Assembly: GCA_947167415.1 (NCBI GenBank)
Contig: CAMVHY010000111.1
Coordinates: forward strand, 1-5,311
Source: an uncultured Clostridia bacterium
Lineage (GTDB): Bacteria; Bacillota; Clostridia; Lachnospirales; CAMVHY01
Direction of reading: 5' to 3'
DNA: 5,311 nucleotides
The translations under genes and the position numbers were made by a program. The notes under the pieces were generated by a model that saw nothing but the letters and a program-made list of their open reading frames with translations, was not told the DNA's origin and ran no database searches. Of this stretch, positions 1 to 5,303 are shown piece after piece (the first letter of the stretch is position 1; the number at the start of each line of letters is the position of its first letter).

Positions 1-187
1 ATCTACTAAATTTCATATAAATTGTGTGCCAGTTTCCATATTTTTTTGGTAATGCCCTCCATTTGCAACAATTCTCTATTATGTAAAGCATTGCACACAT
101 GAATTCGTAGTTTGATATTTTCGCCGGTTTCCTCGCTATCGGCATCAATCCCTCTAGCTTTTTATATTGTATTTTTGTCAGTTCCAT
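1..187 (-). CDS. IS5-family-type transposase, N-terminal part (runs off the left edge)
   Basis: DNA transposase that would move the insertion sequence at the left edge. Only the first 62 codons are in the window. Reading the minus strand from the ATG at 187-185 gives an uninterrupted frame. It begins MELTKIQYKKLEGLMP and contains CKWRALPKKYGNWHTIYMKF. This matches the N-terminal domain of IS5-type transposases (the DUF4096-like segment): an 'LT..qw..le.l.P' start, then a helix ending in 'C.WR.LP..fg.W.tvy..F'. The catalytic DDE residues would lie beyond position 1. A TAA lies in frame at 199-197, so the ATG at 187 is the first possible ATG; no strong ribosome binding site precedes it. Family recognition is by motif from memory. 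I am confident it is a transposase and less sure of the subgroup. Confidence 0.85.
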   Translation of the reverse strand, partial: MELTKIQYKKLEGLMPIARKPAKISNYEFMCAMLYIIENCCKWRALPKKYGNWHTIYMKFSR

Positions 188-220
188 ACTTCTATCTTAT
201 CACTTTTTCTCTTTGCTCAA
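1..220 (-). mobile_element. Right-hand end of an IS5-like insertion sequence (partial)
   Basis: The transposase start at 187 is followed outward by about 30 bp of non-coding sequence before sequence resembling the USP-like gene begins, which fits the usual gap between a transposase start and the element's end. Reading inward on the minus strand from about 218, GAGCAAAGAGAAAAAGTGAT is a candidate terminal inverted repeat. Its partner would be beyond the left edge, so neither the repeat nor a target-site duplication can be confirmed. The end is placed at about 218-222 by inference. The element sits antisense to the USP-like gene and exactly where that gene's catalytic-Cys segment should be. Confidence 0.6.
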
Positions 221-1834
221 TATATTTTTATTTTATGCGAACGCTACCTAATTGAATTAAAAAAGAAATTTCCATTTGCATATGAGATGGCTATGTATGT
301 TTATTCTTTATCTAATCCTGGTGGTAAGAAGTACGTACCAATGGAAAATTTTTATGACACACTTGGTAAATTAGATAAACAGTTTTCAACTTATGCTGCT
401 TCTACAAATTATTACTTGGATTTTTTAATACAACGCTTAGATCAAGAGTTAAAAGTATCTTGCAATCTTGAAATTAAAGTAAATATGGATCATCAAAGTG
501 ATGCAGAAACAAATTATTTGCGTCGTTTTTACAATTCAGCAGTTAACGTTTTGAAACTAGATTCTTCGCCCATTCAAAAGTTATTAAATAGAAAAAATAT
601 TCTTCTTGCATATCATGATGATTGTATCGGGTTTTACATAAGACTGCCACAGAACATACAAACAATAAATGGCATAAGATTGGATTGGTTGGGCAAATTT
701 GGTCAATCAAAGTATAGCAGTGGAATGTCTCTAAAAGGTATGTTAGTACTGAAAATGGCTAGTGAAATGTCTTCCGATACGGTGATGACGTGTTCTACAT
801 GTAATGAAACGACAAAATTTACAGCTATTCAGGCGCGCTGTGTTTTTGATCAAGATTCAACTATTGTACCTCTTATAATTAATCGCGGGCAAGTCGCTAA
901 TGTTTTGCCTTCAGGTAACAATTCACAAGGTAATATCCCATTATATGTTAAAAATAGTATTCTAACTAAAATACCATTCTATGTTAAATCTGGAAATTCC
1001 TATTTCGAGTTGGTTTCTGTAGAAATTCTCGCCGGAAACAGTGGACAGGGCGGACATCTATATTCATTTGTAAAAAATCCAAAAACGGATTATTGGTATA
1101 AATTCAACGATGCACGTGGAGGAGAGAAAGTAAATACAGAAGCGCTAAAAGATCCTATTGAAAAAACAGGCTATATGTATCTTTATCAGAAGTGTAGCGA
1201 AAAAAAATATAATGATCACAAGAATACAGAGCTTTGTGAGGATATTTCTGAAGTATCTTTCGACCCAGATAATTTGGGAATTACTAAATCTCCGCTTTAT
1301 GCAAACGATACAAATGGAGATTTGCAAAAAAATGACATGAATAATATTGATTTGGCTATTAATAGTTTGAAAAAACATTGGCAAAATCTTGTTATGGGTA
1401 TTCTTGATGAAAGCGGAAAATTATTATTAAATGAAAAAAATCAACTAATAACAAAACCAATATTGCGTCCTAATCCTGGTTCTGATTTTGTCATGAACTC
1501 TTATGGTTTCCGAGAAAACATTAATCCACAAACTAAAAATTTTAATATTTGGTTTTTCTTGTCGAGCATAATTTTGTTTTTGGTTGCTATTTTAGTCGCT
1601 ATTTTATCAGCTTGGGTATTTAATCCTTTATCTATTGCTTTGTTTGTTGTCGGTTTGATTTTACTCTTTCCAAGTTTTAAATATCGTTGTTTTAATTACT
1701 ATTTAAACAAATGTTTTGCGTGTTGTTTGTCAATAGACAATGATTCCAGCGAGTGTAAGTACACACAAAATCAAAACAGAAACAATCAATATCCAAATAT
1801 GAGCTACTTTGCGGAGAATAATATAATCAAATAA
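221..1834 (+). CDS. USP-type (peptidase C19) deubiquitinase-like protein with C-terminal membrane hairpin; 5' end cut by an IS
   Basis: Remnant or variant of a ubiquitin-specific protease, a fold common in eukaryotes and rare in bacteria, where it usually acts on host ubiquitin. The frame is open from 158, with a TTG at 167 and a first ATG at 287; residue numbers count from 167. Residues 55-96 (YVPMENFYDTLGKLDKQF, then DFLIQRLD) resemble the USP helix region around the QQDAxEFL box, with that box degenerate. C209 and C212 form one CxxC, as in the fingers subdomain. The strongest part is 291-338: GQGGHLYSFV with catalytic-type H297, WYKFNDA with D315, then GYMYLYQK, matching the USP His box in order and spacing. 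The His-Asp gap is 18 residues (17 in human USP7, from memory). Two membrane segments lie at about 462-484 and 487-503, then a Cys-rich tail. No Cys box (consensus NxGNTCYMNS) is present: the part before about 221 is the complement of the IS. The remaining frame has no stops. It is probably a truncated pseudogene or a Cys-less pseudo-enzyme. The fold call is strong; function is unknown. Confidence 0.72.
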   Translation, partial: YIFILCERYLIELKKKFPFAYEMAMYVYSLSNPGGKKYVPMENFYDTLGKLDKQFSTYAASTNYYLDFLIQRLDQELKVSCNLEIKVNMDHQSDAETNYLRRFYNSAVNVLKLDSSPIQKLLNRKNILLAYHDDCIGFYIRLPQNIQTINGIRLDWLGKFGQSKYSSGMSLKGMLVLKMASEMSSDTVMTCSTCNETTKFTAIQARCVFDQDSTIVPLIINRGQVANVLPSGNNSQGNIPLYVKNSILTKIPFYVKSGNSYFELVSVEILAGNSGQGGHLYSFVKNPKTDYWYKFNDARGGEKVNTEALKDPIEKTGYMYLYQKCSEKKYNDHKNTELCEDISEVSFDPDNLGITKSPLYANDTNGDLQKNDMNNIDLAINSLKKHWQNLVMGILDESGKLLLNEKNQLITKPILRPNPGSDFVMNSYGFRENINPQTKNFNIWFFLSSIILFLVAILVAILSAWVFNPLSIALFVVGLILLFPSFKYRCFNYYLNKCFACCLSIDNDSSECKYTQNQNRNNQYPNMSYFAENNIIK

Positions 1835-1864
1835 AAAAGCATGAGTTTACACCTCATGCTTTTT
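1834..1864. terminator. Bidirectional Rho-independent terminator
   Basis: A perfect 12-bp inverted repeat, AAAAAGCATGAG at 1834-1845 and CTCATGCTTTTT at 1853-1864, with a 7-nt loop (TTTACAC). The 7-bp GC-containing core is flanked by A and T runs, so both transcripts end in a hairpin followed by U. It lies between the convergent USP-like and LysM genes and touches both stop codons (1832-1834 on plus, 1865-1863 on minus). Confidence 0.9.
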
Positions 1865-3209
1865 ACTTTGGCAACTTCAAAATTTTGCCGGCGTAAATTT
1901 TATCTGCGTCATCCATATCATTTAATTTTAAAATCTCATCAATCATTTTTGTATTTCCGAAAAATTTTTGGCTAATTAAACTTAAACTATCTCCATCTTT
2001 AACAGTATAAGTTTGTAATTTATTTTCCGTCTTTTTATTTTTCATATTATTAATTTCTTTTTCTTCATCTGTTTTTTCACGAAAATTATTTTCTGATTCA
2101 GTTGTTCCTATGTCTTGTTCATTTTTCCCTATCTCAAAATCATTCTCCCTTTCATCAAAAATATTATTTTTATCGTTTGTTTTCATACTCGTTTTAAATT
2201 CGTTGTCAATCAAATTATTTTTATCTGTTTCCTCAAATTCAATATCATCAATATTTTTATTTTTGATTTGTTCCCGTTCATCCAATGTATATGTTTCTGT
2301 CTCTATATTTTTTTTATCTCGATCATTTTTTTCTTTTTCTTTTTCATCAACAAAATCATCGTTTTCAAAAAAAACGCTTTTAATTTTTTGCTCATTACAA
2401 TTTTTACAATATCCATCAATATTTTTTAATTGCGCTTCTAATTTTGCAATTCGATCCTCATTTTGAATTAATCCTGCGCCCATGATAAAACAAATCAAAA
2501 ATAAAATAATACTTAAGCTCATCAACATATTTACTATTTTTTTTTGCTCATAATTTGTTTTTTGTACGCGCTCAAATTGCTTTTTCCGCGCTAAAATTTC
2601 TGTCGTTTCATCCTTTTCCACAACTTCATTATCGCGATTTTTTTTAATTTCTTTATTTTCAATCATATATTCATTCATCGCGTCATTTTTTTCGTAATAA
2701 ATAAAATAGCTTTTTATTTCCTCCAAATTTTTTTGTTCTTCATCCAAAACATAAAAAATATCTTTATTTTCTATCGGATCATATAACAAAAAAACTTGAT
2801 TTGGTTTGTTAAAATTATTTTTAAACTGCGATACATATTTTTCATTTTCATTTAAATAATTTTTATATTTTGGTTGTGATTGCATCATGCCAACAATTTC
2901 TAAGCCACTAAAATATTTTTCAATTTGCTCATAAGCTTGTTTCCATGTTTCCCGCGTAAAATTTAAAATTTCTTGATCAGGCTGTAAAAATTCTGTTTTT
3001 ATCGCGCCACTAATTAAAACTATATCTTTATCATTTTCTTTAATATTTTTTCCGATTAAAAAAGCAAGTCGCTCATGATATTTTTCTGCTTTTGCATATT
3101 GTTTTAAATAATTATAAGCATAATCTTCGATATAAATTTTTAATTTCATATCTGGATTTATATTTCCAATTTGTTTTACATTAACGGGCAGATTAAATTT
3201 TTTCTCCAT
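1863..3209 (-). CDS. Membrane-anchored LysM protein with degenerate JAB/JAMM-like N-terminal domain
   Basis: A 448-residue protein that likely links the cytoplasm to the cell wall. Residues ~20-160 are cytoplasmic and resemble a JAB/JAMM (MPN) domain: E46 in an 'E..afLiGK' strand, then QSQP at 110-113, L119, N120 and E123. Aligned to the metalloprotease motif HxHP-x6-LSxxD, both zinc-binding His are Gln and the Asp is Glu, so peptidase activity is unlikely. A charged stretch leads to one membrane helix at ~225-248 (MLMSLSIILFLICFIMGAGL), then a short coiled coil (~249-263), a low-complexity Asp/Glu/Lys/Asn linker (~275-395), and a C-terminal LysM domain (~398-448: TYTVKDGDSLSLISQKFFG, then IYAGKILKLPK) that should bind peptidoglycan outside. 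The ATG at 3209 is chosen over the ATG at 3332 because GGGGGA lies 7 nt upstream of it, the protein then starts MEKKFNLPVNVKQIG, and the longer version adds a Phe/Lys-rich tract that reads like untranslated sequence. As I recall, similar LysM proteins occur in Clostridia. The role is unknown; a scaffold or sensor is possible. Confidence 0.85.
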   Translation of the reverse strand: MEKKFNLPVNVKQIGNINPDMKLKIYIEDYAYNYLKQYAKAEKYHERLAFLIGKNIKENDKDIVLISGAIKTEFLQPDQEILNFTRETWKQAYEQIEKYFSGLEIVGMMQSQPKYKNYLNENEKYVSQFKNNFNKPNQVFLLYDPIENKDIFYVLDEEQKNLEEIKSYFIYYEKNDAMNEYMIENKEIKKNRDNEVVEKDETTEILARKKQFERVQKTNYEQKKIVNMLMSLSIILFLICFIMGAGLIQNEDRIAKLEAQLKNIDGYCKNCNEQKIKSVFFENDDFVDEKEKEKNDRDKKNIETETYTLDEREQIKNKNIDDIEFEETDKNNLIDNEFKTSMKTNDKNNIFDERENDFEIGKNEQDIGTTESENNFREKTDEEKEINNMKNKKTENKLQTYTVKDGDSLSLISQKFFGNTKMIDEILKLNDMDDADKIYAGKILKLPK

Positions 3210-3216
3210 AAAAATT

Positions 3217-3224
3217 TCCCCCTG
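3217..3224 (-). promoter_or_regulatory. Ribosome binding site fixing the LysM-protein start at 3209
   Basis: On the minus strand, CAGGGGGA lies 7 nt before the ATG at 3209. It falls inside the longer possible frame, overlapping an upstream in-frame ATG at 3227. The ATG at 3332 has no comparable site in front of it, so translation most likely begins at 3209. Confidence 0.75.
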
Positions 3225-3344
3225 CATTAAAATAAAAAATGCCTGTCCAATAAAAAAATTTAATCCAGCAAAAAAAAATTTTTTATCAAAACAAGTCAGC
3301 ACAAAAATTTTTTTTTTAACTTTTGGCGACATGATTTTATAAAA

Positions 3345-3351
3345 AAAGGAG
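3345..3351 (+). promoter_or_regulatory. Ribosome binding site of acpS, with long spacing
   Basis: AAAGGAG is a near-perfect Shine-Dalgarno sequence but sits 12 nt before the ATG at 3364, longer than the usual 5-9. No ATG, GTG or TTG lies in frame between them. The MIFGIGIDL start is exactly where AcpS proteins normally begin, so the ATG is kept. Confidence 0.7.
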
Positions 3352-3363
3352 TTTTATCTTTTT

Positions 3364-3723
3364 ATGATCTTTGGAATCGGAATTGATTTAATCGAAACAA
3401 AAAGATTTAGTAACATAAAACCAAGCTTTATAAAAAAAGTTTTTACCAATCAAGAGATAAATTATTTGGCAAATAAAGAAATCGAATCCATGGCAGGAAT
3501 TTTTGCTGCAAAAGAAGCAATTGCAAAATCTTTGGGTACCGGTTTTAAGTTTTTTTTTATTCACGAAATAGAAATTTTACACGACAAACAAAATGCGCCG
3601 ACGGTAAAACTTCATGACCGCGCGCTTAAATTCTCAAAGCAAGTTAATATCACAAAAATAAATATATCTATTTCACACACAAAAAAAATGGCAATCGCGT
3701 TTGCAATTGCCGAATCAAACTAA
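3364..3723 (+). CDS. acpS: Holo-[acyl-carrier-protein] synthase
   Basis: Transfers the 4'-phosphopantetheine arm from coenzyme A to a conserved Ser of acyl carrier protein, activating it for fatty acid synthesis in the cytoplasm. The 119-residue length is normal for the AcpS family. The N-terminal GIGIDLIETKRF holds the Mg-binding Asp (D8). FAAKEAIAKSLGTGF at 47-61 holds the second acidic ligand (E51) and the KEA...GTG signature. The C-terminal SISHTKKMAIAFAI is the usual closing motif. The gene stands alone on the plus strand, divergent from the LysM gene and convergent with the coiled-coil gene, whose stop is only 7 bp away. No hairpin separates the two ends, so transcripts may overlap. It uses the CoA whose synthesis involves coaD nearby, though the two are not co-transcribed. 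All key motifs are intact. Confidence 0.95.
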   Translation: MIFGIGIDLIETKRFSNIKPSFIKKVFTNQEINYLANKEIESMAGIFAAKEAIAKSLGTGFKFFFIHEIEILHDKQNAPTVKLHDRALKFSKQVNITKINISISHTKKMAIAFAIAESN

Positions 3724-3730
3724 TTTATTT

Positions 3731-4240
3731 TTAATTTGCATCTTCACCATTTAAATTTTTCTTACTTTCATATAAGGCACTAATTAACTGCGAAAAACAA
3801 TCCTCGACTAATCTATCTTGTTTTTGATACGAAATCATTGCTTCTTTTAAGACAGTTTCTAATTTCGACATAATTTCTTCTGCATAAACTCGAGCATTAA
3901 TTCTTATATCACGCGCCATTTTTTTTGCTTCTTCAACAATTTCCGAACCTTTGCTTTGTGCTTGTCTATAAATTTCATGTTCCATTAAAAGTTTTTCTGC
4001 CTGCGAATGAGCAATTTTTTCTATTTCTGACGCTTTATTTTGCGCAGCTTTTATAATTCTATCATGATCTCCAACAATTCTTTTAGCCTGCAAAATTTCG
4101 TTCGGCAAATTTAATCTTATTTCATTTATCCAATTTAACAAATCTTCTTTGCTAACAGATATTTTACTTGAAAACGGAAGAATTCTTGATTTATTTAAAT
4201 ATTCCTCAATTTCGTCCAAAAATTCGTCTACCGGTTTCAT
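3731..4240 (-). CDS. Coiled-coil protein of the clostridial coaD-linked 'ATPase' family (function unknown)
   Basis: A 169-residue soluble, largely helical protein without membrane segment or signal peptide. It starts MKPVDEFLDEIEEYLNKSR, followed by a short segment KISVSKEDLLNWINEIRLNLP and a long coiled coil (~45-165) rich in Ala, Glu, Lys and Gln: AQNKASEIEKIAHSQAEKLL, then EHEIYRQAQSKGSEIVEEAK. Clostridial genomes often have a protein with this plan beside coaD, labelled 'ATPase' because of weak similarity to ATP synthase b/E-type stalk subunits. It has no Walker A motif, so ATPase activity is not supported. It resembles DivIVA-type and stalk-type coiled coils, but that is only shape. It is the last gene of the rsmD-coaD operon, starting 15 bp after coaD. 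GGTGG (4251-4247), 6 nt upstream, supports the ATG at 4240. Family identity is fairly sure from order and pattern; the role is not known. Confidence 0.8.
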   Translation of the reverse strand: MKPVDEFLDEIEEYLNKSRILPFSSKISVSKEDLLNWINEIRLNLPNEILQAKRIVGDHDRIIKAAQNKASEIEKIAHSQAEKLLMEHEIYRQAQSKGSEIVEEAKKMARDIRINARVYAEEIMSKLETVLKEAMISYQKQDRLVEDCFSQLISALYESKKNLNGEDAN

Positions 4241-4255
4241 ATTATTCCACCAACT

Positions 4256-4744
4256 TTATTTTTTATTTTTATTTAGCTTATCAAAAACAAAATTTTTTAT
4301 CTCACTCGGAACCATCTCTGATATATTTCCGCCTAGTTTAGCAATTTCTTTTGTCATTCCTGAACTTACATATAAATATTTCAAGCTTGCAGAAATAAAA
4401 ACTGTTTCGATTTCAGGAGCTAAATTTCTATTTGCCAATGCCATTTGAAATTCATATTCAAAATCAGTTACTGCTCTTAATCCACGAATTATTATCCCTA
4501 TTTTTTTTTTTCTTGCAAAATCAACTAATAACCCGTCAAACGGTTCGACCATAACATTTGGCATATTTTTTGTCAGAATTTTAATATATTCACAGCGTTC
4601 ATTCAACGAAAAAAAATGTTTTTTCGAGTAATTTATAAGTGGAGCAACGATTAATTTATCCACCAATTTTGCTGCACGACAAATAATATCAAAATGCCCA
4701 TTTGTAATCGGATCAAAACTTCCCGGATATACAGCCGTTTTCAT
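4256..4744 (-). CDS. coaD: Phosphopantetheine adenylyltransferase
   Basis: Catalyses the penultimate step of coenzyme A synthesis: ATP plus 4'-phosphopantetheine gives dephospho-CoA and pyrophosphate. The 162 residues are full length for the bacterial family. Visible motifs: the nucleotidyltransferase start AVYPGSFDPITNGHFDII with S9 and H17 of the (T/S)xxxxxxxH signature; K41 in NYSKKHFFS; GLLVDFAR at 71-78; IIRGLRAVTDFEYEFQMA with R87 and R90, corresponding to E. coli R88 and R91; and VSSGMTKEIA at 126-135, the closing ATP-binding segment (often SSSLVKE). All catalytic positions appear intact. The gene begins 1 bp after the rsmD stop, so translation is probably coupled. Its Shine-Dalgarno AAGGAG (4761-4756) lies inside the last rsmD codons, 11 nt before the ATG. 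Codons 78-82 contain an 11-A run, a possible slippage site. Confidence 0.97.
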   Translation of the reverse strand: MKTAVYPGSFDPITNGHFDIICRAAKLVDKLIVAPLINYSKKHFFSLNERCEYIKILTKNMPNVMVEPFDGLLVDFARKKKIGIIIRGLRAVTDFEYEFQMALANRNLAPEIETVFISASLKYLYVSSGMTKEIAKLGGNISEMVPSEIKNFVFDKLNKNKK

Positions 4745-4745
4745 A

Positions 4746-5303
4746 TTAATTTTTTCTCCTTATAAAATTTATTTTGCAGTTACCATATTTTTTGCACCGA
4801 TAAAAATCAAAAGTGTTTATATCCGGTAAATCTTCATCAAGACCTGTTTCACAAATTATTATTCCATCTTCACGCAATAAATTTTTTTCACCGATAATCA
4901 TTAAAATTTCTTGAGATATATTTTTGTAATACGGTGGGTCCAAAAAAATAATATCAAAAAAAAACTTTTGCTGTGCTAAATTCTTTACAACTTCTCGCGC
5001 ATCTCCGCAAATTATTTTAAAATTGTTATGCTTGTCCAACTTGGTTATTTTCAAATTTTTTTTTATTAATTTTACACATGCCAAATTTTTTTCTACAAAA
5101 AAAACTTTTTTGCTACCGCGACTTAAAGCTTCAATTCCAATTGCTCCGCTGCCACTACACAAATCCAAAAAAAAACAGTTTTCGATTCTAAACATAATCA
5201 CATTAAAAATAGATTCTTTTATGTGACCAAGAGTTGGTCGTATATTTAATTTATCTATTGAAATTAATTAATGTCCCTTAGCTAACCCTGATATAACTTT
5301 CAA
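4746..5303 (-). pseudogene. rsmD: 16S rRNA (guanine(966)-N2)-methyltransferase, interrupted by an in-frame TAA
   Basis: RsmD methylates N2 of G966 in 16S rRNA using S-adenosylmethionine. Reading from TTG at 5303 gives LKVISGLAKGH, then TAA (5270-5268, codon 12), then continues in the same frame through IRPTLGHIKESIFNVI into the catalytic domain. There is no shift of frame, and the resumed segment aligns with the family's N-terminal 'mrviaG..kGr.L......TRPT.drvkEslFni'. Downstream are the SAM-binding FLDLCSGSGAIGIEALSRG (~45-63) and the catalytic LDPPY (~121-125). Counting the stop, the length is 185 codons, normal for RsmD. The TAA likely replaces Lys (AAA) or Gln (CAA). Reinitiation at GTG 5201 or ATG 5195 would give a protein of about 150 residues lacking the N-terminal segment; only a weak AAAAG precedes it. 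TTG at 5303 is the expected start position, but the window ends 8 bp further, so the true start could be upstream. First gene of the rsmD-coaD-coiled-coil operon. The gene identity is sure; whether it is dead, read through or a sequencing error is not. Confidence 0.82.
4756..4761 (-). promoter_or_regulatory. Ribosome binding site of coaD inside the end of rsmD
   Basis: AAGGAG on the minus strand overlaps the Arg-Arg codons near the end of rsmD, 11 nt before the coaD ATG. With a 1-bp gap between the genes, coaD translation could depend on ribosomes finishing rsmD, which matters because rsmD carries an early stop codon. Confidence 0.7.

Larger units (their letters stand above)
3210..3363. promoter_or_regulatory. 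Divergent intergenic region between the LysM gene and acpS
   Basis: 154 bp of very AT-rich, homopolymer-laden DNA separating two divergent starts, so promoters for both genes are expected here. No convincing promoter pair is visible. On plus, TTTAAC (3315-3320) and TATAAA (3338-3343) are 17 bp apart, but transcription from them would begin at or inside the acpS ribosome site. On minus, TTGATA (3289-3284) has only a poor, badly spaced -10 partner. No operator-like palindrome was seen. The region is called from gene layout. Confidence 0.45.

Noticed and set aside
167..202. YFCQFHTSILSLF at the start of the plus frame, loosely like a USP Cys box (TCYMNSxLQ)
   Set aside because: Most of it is the complement of the first transposase codons and the IS end, lacks the preceding GNT, and needs an H in place of the Asn. 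The match is chance, as is the apparent N-terminal hydrophobic helix.
1145..1384. Short open frames on both strands inside the USP-like gene (79 and 60 residues)
   Set aside because: They overlap the recognisable His/Asp box region in other frames and have no ribosome site or family features.
2110..2466. Two overlapping plus-strand open frames of 118 and 104 residues, Ser/Phe/Ile-rich
   Set aside because: Both are complements of the low-complexity Asp/Glu/Lys/Asn linker of the LysM protein and show no domain features.
3210..3332. A 41-residue N-terminal extension of the LysM protein from an ATG at 3332
   Set aside because: It is Phe/Lys-rich from A/T runs, has no ribosome site in front, and a strong GGGGGA site precedes the ATG at 3209.
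3315..3343. TTTAAC-17 bp-TATAAA as the acpS promoter
   Set aside because: The -35 is poor and the predicted transcript would start at or inside the ribosome binding site at 3345-3351.
4149..4448. A 99-residue plus-strand frame across the coaD/coiled-coil junction
   Set aside because: It lies antisense to two well-supported genes and looks like their complement.
5023..5226. A 67-residue plus-strand frame opposite rsmD
   Set aside because: It is the complement of the SAM-binding region of rsmD; the minus strand carries the clear motifs.
5268..5270. TAA as a reassigned sense codon
   Set aside because: Every intact gene in the window ends in TAA, so the codon is a normal stop here.
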